DNA of 19,387 bases from an uncultured Solobacterium sp. (GTDB taxonomy: Bacteria; Bacillota_I; Bacilli_A; Erysipelotrichales; Erysipelotrichaceae), in the NCBI GenBank assembly GCA_938041275.1, contig CALISH010000026.1, positions 1-19,387 of the forward strand, read 5' to 3'. Shown here piece by piece: positions 8,674 to 16,408 of this stretch. The notes below the pieces were generated by a model. That model saw only the letters and a list, made by a program, of their open reading frames with translations. It had not been told where the DNA came from and ran no database searches. A program made the translations under genes and the position numbers. The number at the start of each line of letters is the position of its first letter. Positions within the stretch are counted from its first letter, which is position 1.

Positions 8674-8688
8674 TCGTGTTCAACACGA
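8674..8688. repeat. 15-bp perfect palindrome upstream of the regulator promoter
   Basis: TCGTGTT-C-AACACGA is a perfect 7-bp inverted repeat with a single central base. It lies between the ftsH terminator and the -35 box of the LytTR gene, so it is a candidate operator. It has no T run and is unlikely to be a terminator. Confidence 0.4.
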
Positions 8689-8700
8689 CCATTCGTTCAT

Positions 8701-8749
8701 AAATAAAAGTTAACCTTCTAAGTTGCTATCCAACTTTTAGGGTTAACTT
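8701..8749 (-). terminator. Two-tier intrinsic terminator of the ftsH operon
   Basis: The outer stem pairs AAGTTAACC (8707-8715) with GGTTAACTT (8741-8749). An inner 6-bp stem pairs 8720-8725 with 8731-8736 around a 5-base loop. On the minus strand the outer stem runs into ACTTTTATTT. It starts 13 bases beyond the ftsH stop codon. Confidence 0.8.
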
Positions 8750-8762
8750 CAGCTATTTTAGA

Positions 8763-10652
8763 TTATTCTCTCATTGTTTCTTCTGTAGCAAGCTCTGATG
8801 CGTCTTTTTCTTCATACTTAAAGTCTGCAGAAATATCTTCACCCTTTACAACTCTTTGAATCTGCTCAGCTGTTAATGTTTCATATTCCATTAATGCATG
8901 CGCGATTGTTTCAAGTTCTGTCTTATGTGCTTCGATGATCTGTCTTGCCTTTGTATGGCATGTATTAATAATCTTACGTACTTCCTGATCGATTTCATAC
9001 GCAACTTCACCAGAAACGTTATTTGGTTGGTTATAATCTCTACCCAAGAACACATTCTCATTACCTGCGTTGTATTTGATTGGTCCAAGATCACTCATAC
9101 CATAGAGTGTAACCATATCCTTTGCGATATTTGTTGCATTTTGAATATCGTTACTTGCTCCAGTTGTAATGTCATCAAAGAATAATTCTTCTGCAGTACG
9201 GCCACCCATATAGGAAGTGATTGTATCGAGTAAATCGTTCTTTGTATGCATCATCTTTTCTTCCTTCGGTGTCATGAGGTTATATCCACCTGCTTGACCG
9301 CGAGGAATGATTGTGACTTTCTGTACTATCTGTGCATTCTCCAAGAACAAGCCGATAATTGCGTGTCCACTTTCATGGTAAGCAACTAACTTCTTTGTCT
9401 TATCATCATATGTACGGCTCACCTTTGCAGGTCCCATCATAACACGATCGATTGCTTCATCAATCTGTTTCATGCCAATTTCATCTTTGTTTTCACGTAC
9501 CGCAAGAATCGCAGATTCATTCAATACGTTTTCTAAATCAGCTCCAGAGAAACCTGGAGTACGCTTTGCTAAAGCACCTAAATCTAAGTCCTTTACAAAC
9601 TTCTTATTACGAGCATGTACATGTAGAATTGCTTCTCTACCCTTACGGTCTGGAAGTGCTACTGTAATCTGACGGTCGAAACGTCCTGCACGTAATAATG
9701 CTGGGTCTAGTACATCAGGTCTATTTGTTGCCGCAATGACAACAACACCTGTATTTTCTTCCATACCATCCATTTCAACGAGCAATTGGTTCAATGTCTG
9801 TTCACGTTCATCGTGTCCACCACCAAAGCCAGCACCACGTTGACGACCTACCGCATCAATTTCATCGATGAAGATAATGCATGGCGCAGTCTGTTGTGCC
9901 TTCTTGAACATGTCACGAACACGGCTTGCACCTACACCGACAAACATCTCAACGAAGTCTGAACCGGAAATACTATAGAATGGTACATTTGCTTCACCAG
10001 CAACTGCCTTGGCAAGCAATGTCTTACCTGTACCTGGATGACCACTTAACAAGATACCCTTCGGAATACGAGCACCCATCTTCTCAAACTTCTTAGGATA
10101 TTTGAGGTAGTCGATGATTTCTGCCATTTCTTGCTTTTCTTCATCGCATCCTGCCACATCACTAAAGCGTACACGAATCTTACCTTCTAATTTCGCTCTA
10201 GATTTTGAGAATTCAAATGCCTTCGCATTGGCACCGTTTGCGCCATTCATACGGTTTAACATCCAAACTGCAAATACCGCAAATAAGATAAATGGAATAA
10301 TGGATACCACTGTTTCCAAGAAGATATTGGATGCATCCGCATCAACAATTGTCAACTTAGTAGATTCATTTCCAAGGCTTTTAATCACCTTTCCGATTTG
10401 ATCGGAAGTAGATGGAATGGTCGCAGTGAATGTTACTTTTTGTTTATCCTTTTCGTAAACACCCTTTACGACTGTCACATTTGTTCCGATTGAGACAGAT
10501 ACTTCATCTACCTTTTCTTTTTCAATAACATTCTGCAACTCATAGTAACTGATGCGCTCTGATGAAGCACCCATGTTTAATCCTAATAAGCTGATAATCG
10601 CAAGAATGACCACAAGATAAGGGAGAAGGTTTGCTAATTTATTTCTCTGCAT
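8763..10652 (-). CDS. ftsH: ATP-dependent zinc metalloprotease FtsH
   Basis: A 629-residue membrane-anchored AAA+ protease that extracts and degrades misfolded membrane proteins and short-lived regulators, working as a hexamer with its active site on the cytoplasmic side. Two membrane spans flank an extracytoplasmic domain (about 9-27 and 112-131). The AAA module shows Walker A GHPGTGKT (204-211), Walker B IIFIDE (259-264) and the second region of homology with arginine fingers R321 and R324. The zinc site is HESGH (426-430), with D502 in SNDIQNA as the probable third ligand. Length and order are typical of the family. The one oddity is His instead of the usual Pro as the second Walker A residue, at a position that tolerates variation. 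It is the last gene of the tilS-hpt-ftsH operon: its start is 4 bases after the hpt stop. A two-tier terminator follows. Confidence 0.97.
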   Translation of the reverse strand: MQRNKLANLLPYLVVILAIISLLGLNMGASSERISYYELQNVIEKEKVDEVSVSIGTNVTVVKGVYEKDKQKVTFTATIPSTSDQIGKVIKSLGNESTKLTIVDADASNIFLETVVSIIPFILFAVFAVWMLNRMNGANGANAKAFEFSKSRAKLEGKIRVRFSDVAGCDEEKQEMAEIIDYLKYPKKFEKMGARIPKGILLSGHPGTGKTLLAKAVAGEANVPFYSISGSDFVEMFVGVGASRVRDMFKKAQQTAPCIIFIDEIDAVGRQRGAGFGGGHDEREQTLNQLLVEMDGMEENTGVVVIAATNRPDVLDPALLRAGRFDRQITVALPDRKGREAILHVHARNKKFVKDLDLGALAKRTPGFSGADLENVLNESAILAVRENKDEIGMKQIDEAIDRVMMGPAKVSRTYDDKTKKLVAYHESGHAIIGLFLENAQIVQKVTIIPRGQAGGYNLMTPKEEKMMHTKNDLLDTITSYMGGRTAEELFFDDITTGASNDIQNATNIAKDMVTLYGMSDLGPIKYNAGNENVFLGRDYNQPNNVSGEVAYEIDQEVRKIINTCHTKARQIIEAHKTELETIAHALMEYETLTAEQIQRVVKGEDISADFKYEEKDASELATEETMRE

Positions 10653-10656
10653 TTAT

Positions 10657-11208
10657 TTACTCCTCATTGCATTTATAACATTCGTCCTTCAATACACCAA
10701 TGTATGGAAGGCAACGATATCTCTGGTTGAAATCCATACCAAATCCAATAACGAATTCATTTTCGATTTCAAAACCAACATAGTCTGCTTTAATATCCAC
10801 AACACGACGACTAGGCTTATCTAATAGTGTAATGATTCTAACGCTATTAGCACCCTTATGTAATAGTGTTTCACGTACAGTCTGAATGGTTCTTCCTGTA
10901 TCAACGATATCCTCTACAAGTAAGATATCCAATCCTTTAACAGATGTATCTAGATCCTTTAAGATTCTAATATCACCAATTGATTCTGTACCTTCATAGC
11001 TACTAACATCCATAAAGTCATACTGAATGTCTAAATCAATATGTTTAATTAGCTCAGCTAAGAAAGGAACTGATCCACGTAACAACGCAACTAATAACGG
11101 TTGTTTTCCAGTATAGTCTTCTGTAATCTTAGCGCCTAATTCCTTAGAACGTTCACTAATCTGTTGTTCGCTAACTAACACTTTCTTTATATCTTTTTCT
11201 ACCCACAT
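10657..11208 (-). CDS. hpt: Hypoxanthine-guanine phosphoribosyltransferase
   Basis: A 183-residue cytoplasmic purine-salvage enzyme that joins hypoxanthine or guanine to PRPP to give IMP or GMP. The PRPP-binding loop is LVEDIVDTGRTIQ (97-109), with the acidic pair E99-D100. The early LLRGSVPFLAEL (42-53) and the late segment ADYVGFEI...VIGFGMD (141-159) fit the purine-binding part of the family. Length is normal. Start: GGAG 9 bases before ATG. It lies between tilS (23 bases upstream) and ftsH (4 bases downstream), the conserved tilS-hpt-ftsH order of many Firmicutes. Confidence 0.96.
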   Translation of the reverse strand: MWVEKDIKKVLVSEQQISERSKELGAKITEDYTGKQPLLVALLRGSVPFLAELIKHIDLDIQYDFMDVSSYEGTESIGDIRILKDLDTSVKGLDILLVEDIVDTGRTIQTVRETLLHKGANSVRIITLLDKPSRRVVDIKADYVGFEIENEFVIGFGMDFNQRYRCLPYIGVLKDECYKCNEE

Positions 11209-11231
11209 GAGAAATAACTCCTTTTATAACA

Positions 11232-12437
11232 TTAGTATTGTATCACATTCAAATTAGGCATTGTAGAGTAATGCTGCACATTACAACCAAGTCCAGGCAC
11301 GAGAATAATCTCTCCAGCAGCGTTCTCTACAACTGGCCAAGTTTGTCGTTGATATTGTGGAATATGACGGTCAATAAAGAAACGATGAACTTCCTTTCGA
11401 CCAAAACGCATTTGAATCTTATCTCCTGCTTGAAATGAACGAATCCGAATTGGAAAGTCTGCCTCTTCTAGCGTTAGCGCAAAGACACCAGGACTTCCCT
11501 TTTCTGTATAGAAATGTTCTTTACGAACATCTTGTAATTCCTCCATTGATTCAAACACATAACAGTACGGCTCTTCTGAAACATACTTCAAAAGATATGT
11601 TCCATCACTCACTAATGAAAACTCATCTAACGGAATCACGAAATCACCTGCATGCATGATAATATCATCAACCCCTTGTAGATGCTTTAAAGAATAGTGT
11701 GGTGTCTCTTCCACAAACATTCTCAACATCGTCACTCTATCAGCTTGCGGTAATGTACGATATGTCTCTAGTCGAATCTTGTCTTGTCGAATATAGGTTT
11801 TAACACGACATCTTCTTTCTTGCAAGACAGCGTTTCTCTGTTTGATTTCACGTAGATATGCGTTTCTTTCAAAGGGAGTCATCGGTTCTACAATTTGATG
11901 GCGAATCTGATTCCGCGTATACTCATCACTTAGATTTGTCGCATCGATATAATAGTGTAATTGATGTTCCTTGCAGTATCTAACTAGTTCTTCCTTCGCC
12001 ACATGCAGTAAAGGTCGTTTAAATAATACACCATGCATTAACATCTCTTCACGCAGGCCATAATACTCTGGCACAATGTTCTTACTTTCCTGCATGATAT
12101 ATGTCTCTAATAAATCATCTTGATGATGACCAATCAATACACCTTGAAAGCCTTCATGTCTTACAATCTCCACAAAAAAACGATAGCGTAAATCACGTGC
12201 CGCAGCCTCAAAGTTACCCGTATAGGTAAATGGCTCATTATGCACAAAGATTGGAATTCCTTTTTTCACACAAAAACTGCGGATATAGTTTTCTTCTTCA
12301 TCCGCCTCTGGACGATGATGATAGTTTACATGTGCTACCGCACAATCAATACCCGCATCAATACACATTTGTAAAAGTGCCATGGAATCTGGTCCAGATG
12401 ACACCGCAACTAACCACTTACCTTGCAGTTTTTCCAT
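11232..12437 (-). CDS. tilS: tRNA(Ile)-lysidine synthase TilS
   Basis: A 401-residue enzyme that uses ATP and lysine to convert C34 of tRNA-Ile(CAU) to lysidine, so that the tRNA reads AUA instead of AUG. The N-terminal PP-loop SSGPDSMAL (13-21) binds ATP. It is followed by HVNYHHRPEADEEE (36-49), EAAARDLRYRFF (77-88), GHHQDDLLET (103-112) and DATNLSDEYTRNQIRH (165-180), which are the family's catalytic-domain signatures. The C-terminal part carries the TilS substrate-binding domain (IRSFQAGDKIQMRFG and RFFIDRHIPQYQRQTWPVV). The length is slightly short for the family (usually about 430-470). It starts 22 bases after the MazF-like gene. No other function fits as well. Confidence 0.95.
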   Translation of the reverse strand: MEKLQGKWLVAVSSGPDSMALLQMCIDAGIDCAVAHVNYHHRPEADEEENYIRSFCVKKGIPIFVHNEPFTYTGNFEAAARDLRYRFFVEIVRHEGFQGVLIGHHQDDLLETYIMQESKNIVPEYYGLREEMLMHGVLFKRPLLHVAKEELVRYCKEHQLHYYIDATNLSDEYTRNQIRHQIVEPMTPFERNAYLREIKQRNAVLQERRCRVKTYIRQDKIRLETYRTLPQADRVTMLRMFVEETPHYSLKHLQGVDDIIMHAGDFVIPLDEFSLVSDGTYLLKYVSEEPYCYVFESMEELQDVRKEHFYTEKGSPGVFALTLEEADFPIRIRSFQAGDKIQMRFGRKEVHRFFIDRHIPQYQRQTWPVVENAAGEIILVPGLGCNVQHYSTMPNLNVIQY

Positions 12438-12459
12438 GCCAGTATAATAACATATCCTA

Positions 12460-12987
12460 TCACTCTGTGCTGAACATCACTCTTAACATTCTTTTCTGTA
12501 CCTCTTTAAACATAGGTGCCGTAACAGGAATATGTGCTTTAATATCAATCACTCTAGCTGTATTGATAAAACGAATATCGTTCAAAAACAATACGGATGG
12601 TTTATTCAAACCACTCACCAAGCCAATCTTCATGAGATGATATTTCCCCTGTGGATGATAGATTGAGTCATATGCCTTTTGGTATGTTGCTTCATTTGAA
12701 GTCATTGGAACTACCAAAGCCTTCTTTGCACATACAGATACTACCAATCCAAAATGTTGATAACCCATTTCATTTAAGTATGATTGGCCAAATTCAATAT
12801 AACAGATATCCCCAGGTTTCACACTGATACCAATATCCTTCCCTGATTGATAACGGGAACGTATCACCCAGTTTGCTTCAGATATCATACCCGCTTCAAT
12901 ATTATGCGGTTGTATAATACGGTAGAGATCCTTGCGGTAGGACATGTAATGATGCCACAAATCATATTTCTGTGCCTTATCTTTCAT
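12460..12987 (-). CDS. MazF/PemK-fold protein, antitoxin-less, probably not a classical toxin
   Basis: A 175-residue protein. Residues 56-99 fit the MazF/PemK fold (VKPGDICYIEFG, then GYQHFGLVVS and ALVVPMTSN), and 127-148 match its C-terminal strand (LNKPSVLFLNDIRFINTARVI). The 50-residue N-terminal extension (WHHYMSYRKDLYRI...) is not part of the classic toxin. In MazF endoribonucleases a catalytic Arg sits in the G-x-R-P-V segment; the aligned segment here reads GYQHFGLVV, with His in its place, while the Thr of the PIT/PMT strand (T96) is kept. No antitoxin-like gene precedes it: immediately upstream is a terminator. It appears to head the tilS-hpt-ftsH operon. A non-toxic role, such as RNA or tRNA binding, is inference. 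Start: AGGGG about 11 bases upstream. The promoter is not clear. Confidence 0.75.
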   Translation of the reverse strand: MKDKAQKYDLWHHYMSYRKDLYRIIQPHNIEAGMISEANWVIRSRYQSGKDIGISVKPGDICYIEFGQSYLNEMGYQHFGLVVSVCAKKALVVPMTSNEATYQKAYDSIYHPQGKYHLMKIGLVSGLNKPSVLFLNDIRFINTARVIDIKAHIPVTAPMFKEVQKRMLRVMFSTE

Positions 12988-13077
12988 ATAATTGTTTCCC
13001 CTTTACTTCTATATTCAAAAATAAAAAGAAAACTCCCCACATTTTAGCTTCATTTATAAAATCTATACATATTATTA

Positions 13078-13113
13078 AAACAGGCAACCACAAACCATTG
13101 TGATTGCCTGTTT
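13078..13113 (-). terminator. Intrinsic terminator of the tsaC-upp-DUF1146 operon
   Basis: A 16-bp stem (13078-13093 with 13098-13113, one G-U pair) closes a 4-base loop. On the minus strand it ends TGCCTGTTTTAATAAT, a T-rich tail. It starts 3 bases beyond the DUF1146 stop. No T run exists on the plus strand, so it acts in one direction. Confidence 0.85.
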
Positions 13114-13116
13114 ACT

Positions 13117-13320
13117 CTATCCAAAATGGAAAAAACTTAATATAAATGAACCTGCTAGGTATGCGATTGCCATCACTAGGATGAAGTATAGCACCTGTGC
13201 TTGATTCACCTTATTTTTGCGCAATAGCTTCTCGTAATTGATTGCGTCCATCGCAAACCACGTCACAATGAACATCAATAGATACACAATAGAGCGCAAG
13301 ATAAAATGCAGATTGGACAT
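13117..13320 (-). CDS. DUF1146 (YwzB-like) small membrane protein
   Basis: A 67-residue protein with two hydrophobic spans (about 7-25 and 43-64) separated by a short basic loop (YEKLLRKNKVNQAQVLY). This size, topology and central charged loop match the DUF1146/YwzB family, whose function is unknown; family members are often found near upp or the ATP-synthase operon in Firmicutes. It begins 3 bases after the upp stop, so it is co-transcribed, and the operon ends in a terminator just behind it. I would call it a membrane protein of unknown function. Confidence 0.8.
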   Translation of the reverse strand: MSNLHFILRSIVYLLMFIVTWFAMDAINYEKLLRKNKVNQAQVLYFILVMAIAYLAGSFILSFFHFG

Positions 13321-13323
13321 GAC

Positions 13324-13944
13324 TTACTTTGTACCGAAGATACGGTCGCCAGCATCTCCTAATCCAGGTACGATATAGCCCTGTTCATTGAGGTGATCAT
13401 CTAGTGCAGCGATATATACGTCTACATCTGGATGAGTCTTTTGAATTACCTTAACACCTTCTGGTGCAGCTACTAAGCACACAAGCTTAATATTCTTTGC
13501 GCCACGCTTCTTGATTTGCGCAATCGCATCCTTTGCACTACCACCAGTCGCCAACATTGGGTCAACAACCATGACGATAGCGTCTTCCAAATGGCTTGGG
13601 AACTTCGCAAAATATTCTACAGGTTCTAAAGTTGTCTCATCACGGTACATGCCGATGAAACCTACCTTCGCTGTAGGAACTAAGCGTCTAATACCATCTA
13701 ATAAACCAATACCTGCACGCAAGATTGGAACGATAACAACTTCCTTACTTAATTCATAACCAGTACACTTGGCAACTGGTGTTTCAATTTCAATTGGATT
13801 TGTTGGTAAATCACGGCATACTTCATACGCCATCAACTCAGCAATCTCATCAAGATTCTCACGGAAATCCTTTGTTCCGCACTCTTTACGACGCATTTGT
13901 GTCAACTTATGTGTAATTAGGGGATGATTCAATACTTCTAACAT
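13324..13944 (-). CDS. upp: Uracil phosphoribosyltransferase
   Basis: A 206-residue cytoplasmic pyrimidine-salvage enzyme that makes UMP from uracil and PRPP. The PRPP loop is VVDPMLATGGSA (126-137) and the uracil site is YIVPGLGDAGDR (190-201). The N-terminus (NHPLITHKLTQMR...T..FR) is typical. Length is standard for the bacterial family. Start: GGAGG is placed about 8-10 bases before ATG. It lies 73 bases behind the tsaC-like gene and has a promoter of its own in that gap, so it may be transcribed both with tsaC and alone. The DUF1146 gene follows. Confidence 0.97.
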   Translation of the reverse strand: MLEVLNHPLITHKLTQMRRKECGTKDFRENLDEIAELMAYEVCRDLPTNPIEIETPVAKCTGYELSKEVVIVPILRAGIGLLDGIRRLVPTAKVGFIGMYRDETTLEPVEYFAKFPSHLEDAIVMVVDPMLATGGSAKDAIAQIKKRGAKNIKLVCLVAAPEGVKVIQKTHPDVDVYIAALDDHLNEQGYIVPGLGDAGDRIFGTK

Positions 13945-13975
13945 TATCTTCTTTCCTCCGTATTTCCTGTTCTAA

Positions 13976-14004
13976 ATGATATAAGAAGATACCCATACAT
14001 GCAA
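13976..14004 (-). promoter_or_regulatory. Internal promoter of upp
   Basis: On the minus strand TTGCAT (13999-14004) and TATCAT (13976-13981) are separated by 17 bases, a good sigma-A type match. It lies between the tsaC stop and the upp start, giving a short untranslated leader that ends with GGAGGAA. Confidence 0.5.
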
Positions 14005-14017
14005 GGATATCACGCTG

Positions 14018-14617
14018 TTATTTCATCAATTTTTCTGTAATATCCTGCATGGTGATTGGACCTGGTCGTAAAATAACCAACTCTTCTTTTGTACAATCCA
14101 CGATAGTACTCGCTTCCCCAAAGGAGATATCCCCTTCTAACATTCCATCCAAATCTGGACAACTCTTTTCAATCTCATCTAATGATGTACAAGTTGGCTC
14201 TCCTGATTGATTTGCACTTGTCATAAAGATCGGTCTTCCTAGACCCTTAATAATCTTGGCAAGTGTAGTAGATGTTGCTATACGAATCGCAATCGTATCT
14301 AGGTTTTCTTGAGATAGATTGACCCCATCTTTACGCTTTAATATAACGGTGAGCGGTCCTGGCATAAAGCTTTCAATCACTTTCTTCGCTCTATCATCCA
14401 CTTCCGCAATCTCCTGAATCTGTTCAAGATCTGCACACATCACCGGAAATGCCTTTGTTAGAGGGCGATGTTTTACATTTCTAAGGTTCTCTTCTGCTTG
14501 ATGACTAGAAACCTGTGAACAAACACCATATACCGTATCGGTTGGTACACTGATGACACTATCATTTTTTAGTATCTCAATGATTTCTTGAATTTCTTCT
14601 GCTTTAAAACGACGCAT
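14018..14617 (-). CDS. tsaC: L-threonylcarbamoyladenylate synthase (TsaC/YrdC/Sua5 core)
   Basis: A 199-residue protein that makes threonylcarbamoyl-AMP from threonine, bicarbonate and ATP, the first step of the t6A37 modification of tRNAs reading ANN codons. Signatures are SVPTDTVYGVC (23-33), the K-x-R motif KHRPLTK (49-55), PGPLTVIL (86-93), the S-x-N motif TSANQSGEPT (133-142) and STIVD (170-174). It is the YrdC domain only; the C-terminal Sua5 domain of the longer Sua5 type is absent, which fits the TsaC class. Start: GAGGAAG just before ATG. It is the first gene of the tsaC-upp-DUF1146 operon and is divergent from the aldolase-like gene. Confidence 0.92.
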   Translation of the reverse strand: MRRFKAEEIQEIIEILKNDSVISVPTDTVYGVCSQVSSHQAEENLRNVKHRPLTKAFPVMCADLEQIQEIAEVDDRAKKVIESFMPGPLTVILKRKDGVNLSQENLDTIAIRIATSTTLAKIIKGLGRPIFMTSANQSGEPTCTSLDEIEKSCPDLDGMLEGDISFGEASTIVDCTKEELVILRPGPITMQDITEKLMK

Positions 14618-14651
14618 ATACTTCCTCTTTTCTACTTTTATCTCTTTGCCT

Positions 14652-14661
14652 TATAATTATA
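14652..14661. promoter_or_regulatory. Shared palindromic -10 region for divergent genes
   Basis: TATAATTATA reads as TATAAT on both strands: on the plus strand at 14652-14657, 27 bases before the aldolase-like start, and on the minus strand at 14656-14661, about 38 bases before the tsaC start. The two -10 boxes overlap by 2 bases, so both promoters would compete for polymerase. No good -35 box is seen for either. Confidence 0.4.
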
Positions 14662-14684
14662 GCGCGAAATACGGAGGGTATCAG

Positions 14685-15710
14685 ATGATTCGATTCGATA
14701 GTGACTATACCGAGGGTTGTATTCCTGAAATTTTAGCAGCCTTAACAAATACAAATGATGAACAAACGATTGGTTATGGCAAAGATAGCCATTGCCAAAA
14801 TGCCGCAAATCTCATCAAACAAACAATCAAACGCGAAGATGCGGATATCCACTTCATGGTTGGTGGCACACAAACCAATATCGCTGTAATCACAGCCATC
14901 CTAAAACACCACCAAGGCGCAATCTGTGCAGAAAGTGGACATATTAACGCACATGAAACAGGTGCACTTGAATCCGTAGGACATAAATGTCTGACACTAC
15001 CAACAACCAACGGCAAAATCACAGCCAAACAAGTTGATACACTGATTATTAACCACTACAACGATGCTAGTGCAGAACACACCGTACAACCAGGTATCGT
15101 ATACATTTCCTTCCCTACTGAAAGTGGTACTCTATACACCAAACAAGAACTCAAAGATTTATACAGCATTTGCCAAAGACATAACATCCCACTCTTCATT
15201 GATGGCGCAAGACTAGGCTATGGTCTTATGGCTAAGAAGAATGATGTAACATTTGAAGATCTTGCAAATCTATGCGATGTATTCTACATCGGTGGCACAA
15301 AGGTCGGTGCCCTATTTGGTGAATGTATCGTTATCTTAAATGATTTGTATAAAAAGGATTTCCGCTACTCCATCAAGCAACATGGAGGAATGCTAGCCAA
15401 AGGTAGAATGCTCGGTATCCAATTCGAAGAACTCTTCAAAGAGAACCGTTATCTAGTGATCTCAAAACACGCTATCAATATGGCAGATTTACTTACAAAA
15501 GGTTTCCTATCAAAGGGATATACTTTCTACTTCCCAGCCGAAACTAACCAATTATTCCCAATTTTTGAAAACACAAAGTTAGAAGAACTTTCCAACGAAT
15601 TTGCCTTCACCCCTTGGGTAAAAATTGATGAAACACATACTGCTGTACGCTTTGTGACATCCTTTGCAACAAAGCGCGAAAACATTGAATACTTACTTAC
15701 AAAAATATAG
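14685..15710 (+). CDS. PLP-dependent threonine aldolase / beta-eliminating lyase-type enzyme
   Basis: A 341-residue cytoplasmic PLP enzyme of fold type I, of the low-specificity threonine aldolase / beta-eliminating lyase family, which cleaves threonine or related beta-hydroxy amino acids to glycine and an aldehyde. The PLP lysine is K206 in GGTK (203-206), with FIDGAR (171-176) supplying the Asp that contacts the PLP nitrogen and an Arg for the carboxylate. SGHINAHE (84-91) and the early TIGYGKD (28-34) also match the family. I chose ATG at 14685 because GGAGG lies 7 bases upstream; the upstream TTG start at 14646 is overlapped by a -10 box and has no ribosome site. The stop lies inside the stem of the terminator. 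Physiological substrate not determined from sequence. Confidence 0.88.
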   Translation: MIRFDSDYTEGCIPEILAALTNTNDEQTIGYGKDSHCQNAANLIKQTIKREDADIHFMVGGTQTNIAVITAILKHHQGAICAESGHINAHETGALESVGHKCLTLPTTNGKITAKQVDTLIINHYNDASAEHTVQPGIVYISFPTESGTLYTKQELKDLYSICQRHNIPLFIDGARLGYGLMAKKNDVTFEDLANLCDVFYIGGTKVGALFGECIVILNDLYKKDFRYSIKQHGGMLAKGRMLGIQFEELFKENRYLVISKHAINMADLLTKGFLSKGYTFYFPAETNQLFPIFENTKLEELSNEFAFTPWVKIDETHTAVRFVTSFATKRENIEYLLTKI

Positions 15711-15735
15711 TTGCGTCAACACGCAACTATATTTT
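15702..15735. terminator. Bidirectional intrinsic terminator between convergent genes
   Basis: A perfect 15-bp stem (15702-15716 with 15721-15735) closes the 4-base loop CAAC. On the plus strand it is followed by a T-rich tail, TTTTCTTTATT. On the minus strand it ends TATATTTTTGT. The stop codon of the aldolase-like gene lies inside the left arm, and the stop of the helix protein lies 2 bases beyond the right arm. Confidence 0.88.
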
Positions 15736-15737
15736 CT

Positions 15738-16400
15738 TTATTCATGAATTAAAATAACTGTACCATCATTCTTCCAGATACTATTTTCGTGTACTAAGCC
15801 TCTTACACAAGATGTTGGATACACACGAGAGTTTCTACCAATTACAGTACCTGGGTTGAGTACAGAATTACATCCTACCTCAACATAATCCCCAAGCATT
15901 GCTCCAAACTTCTTTAGACCTGTATCAATTCGATGATCATCTTCACGAATTGTCACAGGACGCTTATCACTCTTCACATTAGATGTAACTGAACCTGCAC
16001 CCATGTGAGAATAATATCCTAAGATAGAATCTCCCACATAGTTATAGTGTGGTGTTTGAACATGGTCAAATAGAATCACATTCTTTAACTCACAACTATT
16101 TCCAACCACACAATCTGCACCAACTAATGCCGCAGATCGAATAAATGCACAATGACGTACTTCTGTACGTGGTCCAATAATACATGGTGCACCAATATAG
16201 GCAGATGAAAATACAGTCGCTGTCTTATGAATCCAAACATGTTCAGATACTTCAGTGTATTCTTCCTTATCTAATCCTTCACCTAACTTTAAAATAAGGT
16301 CCTTAATTCCAGAAAGAGCTTCCCATGGATATGTAAACTGTGATAAATACTCTTTCGCAGCTGTGTGTTCTAAATCATACATCTCATCAATACGGTACAT
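15738..16400 (-). CDS. Left-handed beta-helix acyl/nucleotidyl transferase-like protein
   Basis: A 220-residue protein with hexapeptide repeats from about 54 to 205 (IHKTATVFSSAYIGAP, CIIGPRTEVRHCAFI, NVIGDS-like turns) that form a left-handed parallel beta-helix. HYNYVGDSILG (118-128) and MGAGSVTSN (133-141) match the acetyltransferase half of GlmU (HxSYxGDS, IGAGxIT), including a His (H118) aligned with the GlmU catalytic base. The nucleotidyltransferase half of GlmU is absent; the first 50 residues are of another type. It is often annotated as UDP-N-acetylglucosamine pyrophosphorylase in Firmicutes, but I would only claim a nucleotide-sugar acyltransferase-like role. Start: AGGAGG 4 bases before ATG. 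It begins 8 bases after the LCP gene. Confidence 0.8.
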   Translation of the reverse strand: MYRIDEMYDLEHTAAKEYLSQFTYPWEALSGIKDLILKLGEGLDKEEYTEVSEHVWIHKTATVFSSAYIGAPCIIGPRTEVRHCAFIRSAALVGADCVVGNSCELKNVILFDHVQTPHYNYVGDSILGYYSHMGAGSVTSNVKSDKRPVTIREDDHRIDTGLKKFGAMLGDYVEVGCNSVLNPGTVIGRNSRVYPTSCVRGLVHENSIWKNDGTVILIHE

Positions 16401-16408
16401 AAATCCTC

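Noticed and set aside
8763..10652. FtsH with a defective ATP site because of GHPGTGKT
   Set aside because: The conserved G-x-x-x-x-G-K-T residues are all present; the changed position is variable in Walker A motifs.
12460..12987. A classical MazEF toxin-antitoxin pair
   Set aside because: No antitoxin gene is adjacent and the catalytic Arg appears to be missing, so only the fold is claimed.
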